64,000 nucleotides of DNA, taken from Candidatus Marispirochaeta associata (GTDB lineage Bacteria; Spirochaetota; Spirochaetia; JC444; Marispirochaetaceae). The notes below the pieces were generated by a model, which saw nothing but the letters and a program-made list of their open reading frames with translations, had not been told where the DNA came from and made no database searches. Location of the stretch: contig JWTM01000292.1 of NCBI GenBank assembly GCA_001749745.1, positions 160,745-224,744 on the forward strand. The letters are read 5' to 3'. Below, one piece after another: positions 1 through 8,201 of the stretch. A program made the position numbers and the translations under genes. The first letter of the stretch is position 1; each line of letters opens with the position of its first letter.

Positions 1-923
1 TTCACATTCTCCACCGCGGTGTTCATTAAGCGACTGCGGGCATCCAGCGTGGCCCAGGCGATATGCGGGGTAATCGTCAGGTTGGGGACGTTATAGAGGA
101 CATCCTCCGCTCCGGGAGGTTCGACGGCGAGTACATCGAGCCCCGCCCCGGCAATCTCTCCCGACTTGAGGGCCTGGGCAAGATCCTCTCCTACAACCAG
201 GGGACCCCGAGAGCAGTTCACCAGGAAGGCGTTCTTCTTCATGCTCTTCAGGCTTGATGAATTGATCATACCGGTATTCTCTTTGGTCAGCGGACAATTG
301 AGACTGACGAAATCAGACTCTTTTAAGAGCTCCTCCACCGAAGCGAAGCGGAATCCTTCCCAGGCGGGCGGATTCCCCTGATAGACGTCGTGGGCGATCA
401 CCCGCATGCCGAAGGCGTCGGCCAGCTTACCCACCGCACGGCCGATCCGTCCGAATCCGATTACTCCCATGGTCTTGCCGGAAAGCTCGATCAACGGAAA
501 GTTCCAGTAACAGAAATCCTCACTCCGCGCCCAATCGCCGGCGGATACCGTATCGGAATGCTCTTTCACGTGGTGGCAGAATTGGAGAATGTGAGCGAAC
601 ACCATCTGGGCCACCGACTCGGTTCCGTAGGTCGGGATATTCGTCACGGGGATGCCCCTCTGCTTGGCTGCTTCCACATCGACCACATTGAAACCGGTAG
701 CCAAGACGCCGATATACTTGAGGCCGTCCAGGGCGGCGATGGTATCCGCAGAAATTGGGGTTTTATTGGTTAAGAGGATCTCGGCGCCCCGGGAGCGTTC
801 CACTATAGTCTGCTGATCCACCGGCGTCCGGTCGTAGACGGTCGTCTCCCCCATGGATTCTAATCCGCTCCAGGAGAGGTCACCCGGATTGAGGGTATAG
901 CCGTCGAGAACCACGATCTTCAT
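1..923 (-). CDS. D-2-hydroxyacid dehydrogenase (glycerate dehydrogenase-like), 3' end beyond window
   Basis: About 307 codons are open from the ATG at 923 to the left edge with no stop, so the C-terminus is missing; the family is usually about 315-325 residues, so only a short piece is lost. The N-terminus begins MKIVVLDGYTLNPGDLSW, typical of NAD-dependent glycerate/hydroxypyruvate reductases. The Rossmann motif GFGRIGRAVG is present, as are the NCSRGPLV segment after it and the late ITPHIAWAT segment with the catalytic His. It should reversibly reduce a 2-oxoacid such as hydroxypyruvate with NADH in the cytoplasm. AAGGAG sits five bases before the ATG. A near-consensus promoter with an 18-base palindrome lies upstream, so it is probably repressor-controlled. 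The exact substrate cannot be read from the sequence. Confidence 0.9.
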   Translation of the reverse strand, partial: MKIVVLDGYTLNPGDLSWSGLESMGETTVYDRTPVDQQTIVERSRGAEILLTNKTPISADTIAALDGLKYIGVLATGFNVVDVEAAKQRGIPVTNIPTYGTESVAQMVFAHILQFCHHVKEHSDTVSAGDWARSEDFCYWNFPLIELSGKTMGVIGFGRIGRAVGKLADAFGMRVIAHDVYQGNPPAWEGFRFASVEELLKESDFVSLNCPLTKENTGMINSSSLKSMKKNAFLVNCSRGPLVVGEDLAQALKSGEIAGAGLDVLAVEPPGAEDVLYNVPNLTITPHIAWATLDARSRLMNTAVENV

Positions 924-939
924 GCTGACTCCTTACAAA

Positions 940-957
940 AATATTGTATACAATATT
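940..957. promoter_or_regulatory. 18-base perfect palindromic operator
   Basis: AATATTGTATACAATATT is self-complementary over all 18 bases. It overlaps the -10 box and the predicted transcription start of the dehydrogenase promoter, a classic repressor position. A core centred on GTATAC is common in sites of FadR-type GntR regulators (family knowledge); which regulator binds here is unknown. Confidence 0.65.
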
Positions 958-983
958 ATAGCCTGGAATTAGAGATTTGCCAA
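955..983 (-). promoter_or_regulatory. sigma-70-type promoter of the dehydrogenase gene
   Basis: Read on the minus strand, TTGGCA (983-978) and a perfect TATAAT (960-955) are separated by exactly 17 bases. The start codon at 923 follows at a normal leader length. Confidence 0.7.
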
Positions 984-992
984 GCGGAAGAT

Positions 993-1460
993 TCAGGTCC
1001 CCATGGAGTCGCTAAACGCCCTGATCGCTCCTCCGTCGAGGGTATCCTCCGGATCGAGGTTGCCCTTCACCTTCTTCATAACGAAGCGAAAAAAAGGATT
1101 CAGTTTCTCCGGATCGAGGCGTCCCCCGAAAAGCCCCAGAGCGGCGGCGTGGGACCTCAACTCCTCGGGGAAGATCTTGTCAAACTGCTCCCGGCTGTTC
1201 TCTAAAGAGCAGAGAAAGAGCCCCAGGGGCTTCGTTGTAAGCTCGGCGCTACGGCTCTTCATCAGGCGCCGCAGCTTACCCTGCAGTTGTCCGGCATGCA
1301 CCGAGCCGCCGAGGATCACTCGGTCCCAACTTGAAAGATCGGGGATTCGCTCCCGCTTGAGATTGATCAGCTCCGCCCCCTCGCCGAGGCTCTCCTTGAC
1401 CCTGCGGGCGCACTCTTCGGCGGTACCGTGACTCGAGGCATAGATAATCGCTGTCTTCAT
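993..1460 (-). CDS. flavodoxin-domain protein (HemG-like)
   Basis: A 155-residue protein beginning MKTAIIYASSHGTAEECA, the FMN-phosphate-binding loop of the flavodoxin fold at the very N-terminus. A second conserved segment, VILGGSVHAGQLQGKL, is characteristic of the menaquinone-dependent protoporphyrinogen oxidase (HemG)/flavodoxin_5 branch. It is expected to be a soluble FMN electron carrier. Whether it oxidises protoporphyrinogen is doubtful because no haem genes are nearby. Start choice is supported by AAGGAGGATAAGT directly before the ATG at 1460. It lies between the dehydrogenase and a PrsW-like gene, all on the minus strand, with gaps of about 60-70 bases, so co-transcription is possible but not required. 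Confidence 0.8.
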   Translation of the reverse strand: MKTAIIYASSHGTAEECARRVKESLGEGAELINLKRERIPDLSSWDRVILGGSVHAGQLQGKLRRLMKSRSAELTTKPLGLFLCSLENSREQFDKIFPEELRSHAAALGLFGGRLDPEKLNPFFRFVMKKVKGNLDPEDTLDGGAIRAFSDSMGT

Positions 1461-1521
1461 ACTTATCCTCCTTAAATCTATATAAGGATTCTCGGGCGCA
1501 ATTCTGTCACCCGGAACTCCT

Positions 1522-2220
1522 CTAAGATCTGCCGGCCCGCCGATCCGCGATTATAGCGGCCCGGACCCTCCGTTTGACCATGAAAGTTGCGCCGATTAAG
1601 AGGGGGATAAGCCCCAGAGCCGTCCCGCTTCCCCAGTAGGGAACGACAAAGAGCAGAAAATCGTAAGCGCCGTGAATCAAGACCGCCAGGAAGAGCCCGC
1701 GAAAAATCAGGGTATCCTCCCGTTCTGCGGTATCGGCGAAGTGAGCCATGCCGATCGCATAGCCCAACAGGGCCGAACAGATGGTATGCAGGGGGACTGC
1801 GGTGAACGCACGGGTTAGAGCGACGGCCATGCCGCCGGAGGCGACGTAGAGGATGTTTTCAAGACAGGCGAAACCGAGGCCGGCGGCTACAGTATAAAGG
1901 ATGCCGTCCATCACCTCGTCGAAATGGGAGCGGCGGTAGATAAACTGCCGTACGACGACCAGCTTGATTCCCTCCTCACAGAGGGCGGCCACGATAAAGG
2001 CCTCTACCAGGGCGAAACGGACCGGATTGATAAACCAGGGGCGCAGGAAGGCATCGGTAACGAGCTCCAGCACGAAAGCCGGCAGGGTCGAAAAGATCCC
2101 CAAGAGGAAGGCCCGCAGCACCTCCCCCCGCGGCTCGGGACGCGCCCGATCGAGGTGCATGAAATAGAGCACCAGTACGACGGAGGGAACCACGGCCATG
2201 ACGAGCGGAAGAAGCTGCAT
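1522..2220 (-). CDS. PrsW family intramembrane metalloprotease
   Basis: A 232-residue, very hydrophobic protein with about seven predicted membrane segments. The family motifs are present: CEEGIKLVVV (about residues 81-90, the EExxK motif), FACLEN around residue 118-123, and two later conserved His positions in TAVPLHTICSALLGYAIG and LAVLIHGAYDFLLF. PrsW proteins cleave membrane substrates such as anti-sigma factors within the bilayer; here no anti-sigma factor is adjacent, so the substrate is unknown. The ATG at 2220 gives a protein of usual family length. It sits about 30 bases downstream of the SpoU methylase gene on the same strand. Confidence 0.85.
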   Translation of the reverse strand: MQLLPLVMAVVPSVVLVLYFMHLDRARPEPRGEVLRAFLLGIFSTLPAFVLELVTDAFLRPWFINPVRFALVEAFIVAALCEEGIKLVVVRQFIYRRSHFDEVMDGILYTVAAGLGFACLENILYVASGGMAVALTRAFTAVPLHTICSALLGYAIGMAHFADTAEREDTLIFRGLFLAVLIHGAYDFLLFVVPYWGSGTALGLIPLLIGATFMVKRRVRAAIIADRRAGRS

Positions 2221-2249
2221 CTTACTCTCGCTTATACCACAGGCATCTC

Positions 2250-3008
2250 TTACCGGGCAAGCTGATAGAAGAGAATCCCGGCGGCTACTCCCACATTAAG
2301 GGAGTCGACCTCAGGGCCGATGGGGATCATCACATAGGCATCGCAGGCCTCGCGCCACGGATCGGATATCCCGTGCCCCTCATTGCCTAGGATCAGCGCT
2401 ACTCCCCCTTCGCCTGCCAATCGGTCGGCCCGGACCGCCCGGTGGTGGAGATCGGCGCCCCAGATAGCCAAGCCCCGCTCTTTGAGGATCCGAGCTGAAG
2501 CGGGAATATCGGGAATGAAGGCCAGGGGCATGGAGAAGCAGGCGGCCATAGAGGCCCGGATCGCCCGCCGCGAGTAGGGATCTCCGCAGCGGGGCCCCAA
2601 GATAAGGCCGTCCAGACCGAAGGCAGCGGCGCTGCGTATTATACCCCCCACGTTGACCGGGTCGGTTACGCCGTCAAGAACGGCCAGCCGGGAGGCGGCA
2701 TGCAGGGAGAGCTCATCAAGCCCCCGCTCTACTGGACGCGCGAAGGCCCCTAAAAGGCCTCGATGAAAGGGATACCCGGCGATGCGGCCGATCTCCGGCT
2801 GGGGAAGAATACGGAGGGGCGGCTCGGTACCGTCGGGTAGGGATAGTCCGTCGGCCATACCGGGGACCGAGGCCAGAGCCAGGGGCTTGAGCCCCGAAGC
2901 GAGCATCCGCTCCACCGCAAAACGCCCCTCGCCGACGCAGATCCCCTCCCGGGCCAGATCGCGGTCGGGAAGATTCGCCAAAAGGGAGATATCCATGACA
3001 GGTATCAT
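2250..3008 (-). CDS. TrmH/SpoU family RNA 2'-O-ribose methyltransferase
   Basis: Around 250 residues with a substrate-binding N-terminal part and a C-terminal SPOUT (knotted) domain. The three SpoU motifs are visible: VTDPVNVGGIIRSAAAFG (motif 1), LILGNEGHGIS (motif 2) and VMIPIGPEVDSLNVGVA (motif 3). The protein should transfer a methyl group from S-adenosylmethionine to a ribose 2'-OH of rRNA or tRNA; the exact site is not predictable. The start is uncertain: ATG 3008 has AGGGA about seven bases upstream, ATG 2996 (MDISLL) lacks a clear site, and 3044 is the longest option. Its 5' end overlaps that of the divergent trmH-like gene on the plus strand. Confidence 0.88.
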   Translation of the reverse strand: MIPVMDISLLANLPDRDLAREGICVGEGRFAVERMLASGLKPLALASVPGMADGLSLPDGTEPPLRILPQPEIGRIAGYPFHRGLLGAFARPVERGLDELSLHAASRLAVLDGVTDPVNVGGIIRSAAAFGLDGLILGPRCGDPYSRRAIRASMAACFSMPLAFIPDIPASARILKERGLAIWGADLHHRAVRADRLAGEGGVALILGNEGHGISDPWREACDAYVMIPIGPEVDSLNVGVAAGILFYQLAR

Positions 3009-3831
3009 CCATGAATCCCTGGCTGAGGGCAAGGGCGAGCGCATTCCGGACTTAACCTATCGCCGCTTTTATGACACTATCTTTCTGCCTATGAACGACG
3101 AACAGATTCTGGAACTGCTCTCCCGCCATGTTACTCCCCGCCGACTGGAGCGGATTCTCGAGGTTTCCGCCGCCCGAACCCGCTACCTTACGGTCGTGCT
3201 GGAGGATATCTACTATAGTCAGAACGCCAGTGCGGTCTTGAGAAGCTGTGACTGTTTCGGGGTCCAGGATGTGCATGTAATCGAGAATCGCAACAAGCTG
3301 CCGGTTATCAATCAGCACGTAGCTCTCGGAACCTCCCTCTGGCTCTCCATCAACCGGCACGACGCAAAAGAGAACAACACCCCGGCGACCCTGAGGGAAC
3401 TCAAAGAGCAGGGCTATCGCATCGTCGGTACCGTCCCGACCCGGGATGCGGTCCCCCTCCCCGATTTTGATCTCTCCCCCGGCAAGATGGCCCTGGTATT
3501 CGGCAATGAACGGGACGGAATCAGCGAGGCAGCCCGGGAATTGACCGACGAATATATGACGATTCCCATGGTCGGCTTCGCCGAGAGTTTCAATATCTCC
3601 GTTTCGGCGGCGGTTATCCTCTCGCATCTGACCCAGCGGCTGAGGGATAGCGAACTTCCTTGGCAATTGCTCCATGAGGAGCTGATCGAGCTGCGGCTCA
3701 AATGGGTGCGCCGCTCGGCTAAGCGGGCCGACGAATTGGAGCGGGAGTATTATCGCCGCTACAAACGCAGTATCGACCTGATCGAAAGCGGCATCGTCGA
3801 GCAGGATATCCCCGTAGGGGATCAGGCGTAG
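2995..3831 (+). CDS. trmH: TrmH-like tRNA (guanosine-2'-O)-methyltransferase
   Basis: A SPOUT methyltransferase with NASAVLRSCDCFGVQDVHV (motif 1), ALVFGNERDGIS (motif 2) and TIPMVGFAESFNISVSAAV (motif 3). The long C-terminal helix rich in Arg and Glu is typical of TrmH, which methylates G18 of tRNA in the D-loop. AAGGGAG six bases before ATG 2995 supports the long start; homology begins near ATG 3091 (MNDEQILELL), which lacks a ribosome site, so a 246-residue product is the alternative. The gene is divergent from, and overlaps the 5' end of, a second SpoU-type methylase. Its stop overlaps the convergent ccsA gene by ten bases. Confidence 0.85.
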   Translation: MTGIIHESLAEGKGERIPDLTYRRFYDTIFLPMNDEQILELLSRHVTPRRLERILEVSAARTRYLTVVLEDIYYSQNASAVLRSCDCFGVQDVHVIENRNKLPVINQHVALGTSLWLSINRHDAKENNTPATLRELKEQGYRIVGTVPTRDAVPLPDFDLSPGKMALVFGNERDGISEAARELTDEYMTIPMVGFAESFNISVSAAVILSHLTQRLRDSELPWQLLHEELIELRLKWVRRSAKRADELEREYYRRYKRSIDLIESGIVEQDIPVGDQA

Positions 3832-4628
3832 CTATGCAGCCCCGGAAGCAGGTAGTTTACGCCGAAGAAGGTAAAGAGGGTAAATAGGAAACCCGCTACC
3901 GCTATCCAGGCGCAGACTCTGCGGCCGACCTTCACCACCAGACGCACATGCAGATAGAGGGCGTAGACCAGCCAGGTAATCAGCGCCCAGGTCTCCTTAG
4001 GATCCCAGCCCCAGAATCGCCCCCAGGCCTGATCGGCCCAGATCGCCCCGAAGAGGAGCGCTCCGGCGGTATAGACCGGAAAACCGCTTATAATGGCCCG
4101 GTAGCTGATCCGGTCGAGTTCGACGGCCTTGGACTCGTCCCGGGCGGCGAGCTGCAGCAGGGAGGCGACGAAGGCGACCAGGAAGAGGGCCTCGCCGATA
4201 AAGGCGAAGCTCACATGCAATACGAGCCAGCCCGACTGGAGGGCCGGGATCGGCGGCCTCGGAAGGGAGCGAAAGAGAGGCGAGGCGGCCAAGGCCGGAA
4301 GCAGCAGGAGGGTAAAATGGAGTCCGCTCAGTAGTCCTGCCGACGGGTTCGTCCCCTTCGTTCCGGAGCCAGACCGCAGAAGCCAGGCTGTAACGAGGTT
4401 GCCGGCGGCGCTCAAGAAGATCAGGGATTCATAGGTATTCGTGAGCGCCGGAAAGCCGATCTCCACCGAACGGGTAGCGAAAGCGGCGCAGGCACAAACA
4501 CCGGCCGCCGGAAAGGCCCACCAACTTATCTTCATCAGGCGGCGGGCGGGGCTGCGTCGAAAGAGAAGCGTCAGGGCCAGAATCCATCCGCCCAGCTGTA
4601 TAAGAAATGTCAGACTAACAAGCATCAT
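3822..4628 (-). CDS. ccsA: cytochrome c assembly protein CcsA/ResC
   Basis: A 268-residue membrane protein with about eight hydrophobic segments. It carries the haem-handling signature WGWDPKETWALITW (about residues 207-220), diagnostic of the CcsA/ResC/CcmC/CcmF superfamily. With ResB it forms the System II (Ccs) haem exporter/ligase, which attaches haem to CxxCH motifs of c-type cytochromes outside the membrane. It is shorter than many plant and Gram-positive forms but near the size of compact bacterial versions. Its ATG lies within the last codons of resB (4-base overlap), showing translational coupling. The 3' end overlaps trmH convergently. Confidence 0.88.
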   Translation of the reverse strand: MMLVSLTFLIQLGGWILALTLLFRRSPARRLMKISWWAFPAAGVCACAAFATRSVEIGFPALTNTYESLIFLSAAGNLVTAWLLRSGSGTKGTNPSAGLLSGLHFTLLLLPALAASPLFRSLPRPPIPALQSGWLVLHVSFAFIGEALFLVAFVASLLQLAARDESKAVELDRISYRAIISGFPVYTAGALLFGAIWADQAWGRFWGWDPKETWALITWLVYALYLHVRLVVKVGRRVCAWIAVAGFLFTLFTFFGVNYLLPGLHSYA

Positions 4629-5548
4629 TCAACCTCGCGTTTCAGCAACGAAATAAAGCCGCCCAGGGCGGTCAGAATCCCGGCGGCAATCAGAATCCAC
4701 CCACCGCGGCGGTATTGAACCGAAAACCGGGCCTGTTCTATCTCGCTGGTGCCGAGAACCGTGAGCCCCGCCAGATCATCCCCCGGAGATAATCTCACCT
4801 CTCTACCGTTCAGATCGACCAGAGCACCTTTAGAATCGACCGCGCTAACCATAAAGCGGATCTCCCCGTTGGTTCCCCCCTCTCCCCGGGCGAAGAGGAG
4901 CTCTTCCCCTGCCTGCGCGCGAAGCCGCAGTGCACGGCGCTGCTCAATACCAAGCAGCAGGATGCGGTACCCGCCGAAGCGGTAGGGACGATTCACCCGG
5001 AGATCGACCGCGGCACCTTCGCTGCCGGGTTCGCCCAGCTTGAGCCTGGCGGTTTCCGTCAGCATTTCGGAATTATTCCGCCGAGATCGTGCTATCTCCT
5101 CTAAAAGGAAGTTCCTATCGGCCAGGCGGAATCCCTCCCCCGGCTTCAGCGCCGCCTGCTCACTCATGCCGCTGGCGGCGCCGAATGCCGTCGCCGCCAG
5201 CAGAATCAGGAGACCGATATGAGTCAGGTCCGGCCCGATCCGTCTGAAGCGACGACTTTGCAGGGTGCGTCCCAAACGCGGCAGGGTGCAGGCGGCGAGA
5301 TTGATCCAGAAGAGAAGCAGCAGCCCCAGCAGCACCGGGGAACTACCAAAGCGATCGAGACCGAGGAGGAGGATCAGCCGGGACGGGAGATCGCCGAAAC
5401 GGCTGAGGTATTCGCTCTCAGAAAGCCCTTGGGGCACAAGTCCGGCTCCAACCGCTGCGACGATGAAGAGGCCAAGGATCAGATAGGTCAATCGTAGGGA
5501 TGCCAGGGTTCGAAGAAGATCCGGAACCCGGCGTCGCGGTTCAGCCAT
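4625..5548 (-). CDS. resB: cytochrome c biogenesis protein ResB/Ccs1
   Basis: About 307 residues from ATG 5548 (a TTG at 5584 is possible; neither has a strong ribosome site). Two or three N-terminal membrane segments (LTYLILGLFIVAAVGAGLV and a second near LLGLLLLFWINLAAC) are followed by a third near LTHIGLLILLAATAFGAASG, a periplasmic domain and a C-terminal anchor (GWILIAAGILTALGGFISLL). This layout and the IGP-LTHIGLLI segment fit ResB, partner of CcsA in System II cytochrome c maturation. It is a short-type ResB compared with the 450-550 residues common elsewhere. It is coupled to ccsA by a 4-base overlap; no cytochrome or thioredoxin partner (CcdA, ResA) is nearby. Confidence 0.8.
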   Translation of the reverse strand: MAEPRRRVPDLLRTLASLRLTYLILGLFIVAAVGAGLVPQGLSESEYLSRFGDLPSRLILLLGLDRFGSSPVLLGLLLLFWINLAACTLPRLGRTLQSRRFRRIGPDLTHIGLLILLAATAFGAASGMSEQAALKPGEGFRLADRNFLLEEIARSRRNNSEMLTETARLKLGEPGSEGAAVDLRVNRPYRFGGYRILLLGIEQRRALRLRAQAGEELLFARGEGGTNGEIRFMVSAVDSKGALVDLNGREVRLSPGDDLAGLTVLGTSEIEQARFSVQYRRGGWILIAAGILTALGGFISLLKREVE

Positions 5549-5584
5549 CGGCATCAGTATAGTCGCAGAAGAGGGCTGGAGCAA

Positions 5585-6502
5585 TCACGAAAGGAGAAGC
5601 AGCGCCGCGGCCGCCAGGCTTACGCCGAGATAATCCCTGGCCCGGAGCCGCTCCCGGAACAGTAGCCCCCCGCCGAGAACGATCAGGAGCATACTGCCGA
5701 CGCTGTAGAAGGGGAAGGCCACCGCCGCCGGGACGACCTCCAATGCGCGGATTAGGAAGAAGGATGAAAAGAGGTTCGGGATTCCCACCGCACAGCCGAG
5801 AATGAGTTCCCTGCGACCGATACGCCCCCCCTTCGTTCCGAGCAGCACCAGGCTGGCCAGAAGGGCGGAGCAGAAGAGCACCGTCAGGAAGAGGGACGCC
5901 AGGTGAGCCGGAGCGTAGGCCTCGAAGAGCTTGTTGGAGAACTCGGCCAGACCCATCCCCAGAAAGAGCAGAATAAGCATTCCCGGCTGTCGTGAACGAA
6001 GCGGCATCGACCTGCGACCTGATAGAGAGGGCAGCACCAAGGCCGCCAGCGCGAGGACGATTCCGGTCCATTGGAGCGGACGCGGGAATTCCCGCCATAC
6101 CAGGAGGCTTAACAGTACCGGCAAAAGGATTCCGAGCTTGCCGAACATCCCCGACAGGGAGGGACCGTTGCGCCGTACATTGAGCTGATAGAGCAGAAAG
6201 GAGGTTACAAAAAGCCAGCCGGTCACAAGACCGATTAGAAGCGCCCAGACCGCCCCGGCTTCGGATGAGAAGCGCCCCTCCGTGGCCAGCACGACCCGGG
6301 GGAATTCCCGCACAAAGTCCGCGGCGCTCCACTGATCGAAGGCGAAGGCACCGCTCTTCAGGCCGGTCGCAAGTCCTGCGACGGCGGCGACGGCGTAGTT
6401 AATGCTCGTCACCCCATAGCGGTTGAGATTCAAATGTTCGCTCTTGGCAAATAATAGCGCTATCGATGCGGAGCAAGTTAGCGCAAGCAGTAGGTAGAAC
6501 AT
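5585..6502 (-). CDS. EamA/DMT superfamily transporter
   Basis: About 305 residues with ten regular hydrophobic segments arranged as two five-helix halves, the hallmark of the drug/metabolite transporter superfamily (EamA domains). A conserved late segment, EVVPAAVAFPFYSVGSMLLI, matches the tandem helix region of these carriers. It is likely an inner-membrane exporter or permease of a small metabolite; the substrate cannot be told. ATG 6502 is chosen; a GTG at 6508 is two codons upstream. The gene is divergent from the chemoreceptor gene, and the long palindrome at 6540-6586 lies in their shared upstream region. Confidence 0.8.
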   Translation of the reverse strand: MFYLLLALTCSASIALLFAKSEHLNLNRYGVTSINYAVAAVAGLATGLKSGAFAFDQWSAADFVREFPRVVLATEGRFSSEAGAVWALLIGLVTGWLFVTSFLLYQLNVRRNGPSLSGMFGKLGILLPVLLSLLVWREFPRPLQWTGIVLALAALVLPSLSGRRSMPLRSRQPGMLILLFLGMGLAEFSNKLFEAYAPAHLASLFLTVLFCSALLASLVLLGTKGGRIGRRELILGCAVGIPNLFSSFFLIRALEVVPAAVAFPFYSVGSMLLIVLGGGLLFRERLRARDYLGVSLAAAALLLLS

Positions 6503-6539
6503 GCTCACACAGCTGTACCACAGAGCGGATTATCGGCAC

Positions 6540-6586
6540 AAGTCTATGGTTAAGGATTTGACAACCAAATTCTTAACCATAGACTT
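6540..6586. promoter_or_regulatory. long perfect inverted repeat between divergent genes
   Basis: AAGTCTATGGTTAAG (6540-6554) is repeated exactly as its reverse complement at 6572-6586. The inner bases also pair (ATTTG 6556-6560 with CAAAT 6566-6570, with a G/T pair at 6555/6571), giving a 21-pair symmetrical element with a five-base centre. It stands upstream of both divergent genes, so it is more likely an operator or supercoil-sensitive cruciform than a terminator. Confidence 0.7.
6558..6585 (+). promoter_or_regulatory. probable promoter of the chemoreceptor gene
   Basis: A perfect TTGACA (6558-6563) lies in the centre of the palindrome. TAGACT (6580-6585), a weak -10 match, follows after 16 bases. 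Binding of a regulator to the arms would cover both boxes. Confidence 0.5.
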
Positions 6587-6620
6587 ATAGAGTAAGGAAG
6601 ATGAAGCAAGGAGTCATGCA

Positions 6621-8201
6621 ATGTTACGTTCTATGAAGATATCTCAGCGGCTGGTGCTGCTTATTCTATTGATTATTCTCTTAAGCGTCGGAATCAACCT
6701 GGTCTACATGCGGGGAATCGGCACGGTTCGCCGTTTCAGTATCGATGAAGGCGGAGAGATCATGCTTGAAGGGCAGCAGGAGAAGCTGCAGGTCGCGACT
6801 CACACCGCGGCGGTCGGTTTGGGCTCCCTCTTGAGCGGATTGCCGGAGGATGCTTGGACCGACGAGGTGCGCGCATTCGTGGAGGAGATCCGCTTCGAGG
6901 AGGATAAATCGGGCTACTTTTTCGTCTACCGGGGTACGGTCAATGTAGCTTTGCCGACAAAGAAGGAACTGGTAGGTGAGGATCTCGGAGGATCCCAGGA
7001 TATAAACGGCGTCTTCTATGTGAGAGATATGGCCGAGCAGGCGGCGGCGGGAGGAGGATTCGTTGAGTATATCTTCCCCAAGCCCGGCGCGGGGGATCAA
7101 CCGAAGCTGGCTTACGCCGAGGCGATTCCCGGCACGGATCTCTGGATCGGCACCGGGGTCTACATCGACAATGTCGAGGCCCGGCGAGTAGCCATCGACC
7201 AAGAGATCAGTTCCATCGTCGACGCCCTGGTCCAGTCCATCCTGATCGGTGTGGCGGCGGTTCTGATATTGCTGGTCTTGCCCTTCAGCATCTTCCTCTA
7301 CCGGAGCATCACGATGCCTCTGCGCAAGGCCGTCTCCATTACCGAGGAGATCGCCGCGGGAAATCTGGGGGTGGTGATCGACGACAGCGGCCACGACGAA
7401 CTGAACAGTCTTCTCATGTCGCTCTCGGATATGCAGGGGCGTTTGCATGAGGTTGTCGGAAGCGTCCAGGATTTGACCGATCGCCTGGCCCAGGGAAGCG
7501 GCGAGATCAGCTCCACCGCCCAGCAAGTCTCCAGCGGCAACAGCCAACAGGCGGCCGCCACGGAAGAGACGAGCTCCTCCATGGAGGAGATGGCGTCCAC
7601 CGTCCAGCAGACATCGGACAACGCCACCCAGACCGAGAAGATCGCCCTGGCCGCCCAGGAGAACGCCCAGCAGGGCAGCGAGGCGGTGAATAAGACGATC
7701 AGCGCCATGGAGAATATCCTGGGCCGCACCGAGCTGATCGAAGCCATCGCCCGGCAGACGAATATGCTGGCCCTGAACGCCGCCATCGAAGCGGCCCGGG
7801 CCGGCGAAGCGGGCAAGGGCTTTGCGGTGGTCGCCGCCGAGGTACGCAAACTTGCCGAACGATCCCAGGAGGCGGCCTCGGTTATCACCTCCATCTCCGG
7901 AGAGAGTATGGAGGTCTCCCGGGATGCCGGCAGGATCTTCAGCGAGCTTCTTCCGGGAATACAGAAGACCGCCGACCTGGTTCAAGAGATCGGCGCCGCA
8001 TCCAGGGAACAGTCGTCAGGGATCGACCAGGTAAACGGGGCCTTGATGCAGCTGGATCAGACGGTGCAGCAGAACGCGGCCATCTCGGAGGAACTCTCCT
8101 CCATGGCCGAGGAGTTTGCCGAAAGCGCGGTCAATCTCAAACAGACCATGAGCTTCTTTCGCACCGGCCGGGAGGAGGTAAAACTTCTCGGCGAAGCTTA
8201 A
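6621..8201 (+). CDS. methyl-accepting chemotaxis protein with Cache sensor
   Basis: 526 residues in classic receptor order. There is an N-terminal membrane helix ([20 protein letters not shown]), an extracytoplasmic single-Cache domain at about 45-190 (DKSGYFFVY and [13 protein letters not shown] are hallmark strands), a second helix at about 200-225, a HAMP linker, then a long signalling coiled coil. The hairpin tip [20 protein letters not shown] binds CheA and CheW. No C-terminal CheR pentapeptide is evident. Cache_2 receptors usually sense small organic acids or amines (family knowledge). AAGGAG eight bases before ATG 6621 supports the start. The neighbouring amino acid transporter, convergent and overlapping at the stop codons, might share a ligand (inference). 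Confidence 0.93.
   Translation: MLRSMKISQRLVLLILLIILLSVGINLVYMRGIGTVRRFSIDEGGEIMLEGQQEKLQVATHTAAVGLGSLLSGLPEDAWTDEVRAFVEEIRFEEDKSGYFFVYRGTVNVALPTKKELVGEDLGGSQDINGVFYVRDMAEQAAAGGGFVEYIFPKPGAGDQPKLAYAEAIPGTDLWIGTGVYIDNVEARRVAIDQEISSIVDALVQSILIGVAAVLILLVLPFSIFLYRSITMPLRKAVSITEEIAAGNLGVVIDDSGHDELNSLLMSLSDMQGRLHEVVGSVQDLTDRLAQGSGEISSTAQQVSSGNSQQAAATEETSSSMEEMASTVQQTSDNATQTEKIALAAQENAQQGSEAVNKTISAMENILGRTELIEAIARQTNMLALNAAIEAARAGEAGKGFAVVAAEVRKLAERSQEAASVITSISGESMEVSRDAGRIFSELLPGIQKTADLVQEIGAASREQSSGIDQVNGALMQLDQTVQQNAAISEELSSMAEEFAESAVNLKQTMSFFRTGREEVKLLGEA

Noticed and set aside
390..773. Plus-strand open frames over the first kilobase
   Set aside because: They are antisense to the dehydrogenase frame, which has full family motifs.
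6681..7985. 434-codon open frame on the minus strand
   Set aside because: Lies wholly inside the chemoreceptor gene, Gly/Asp/Gln-rich without any motif; a shadow of GC-rich codon use.
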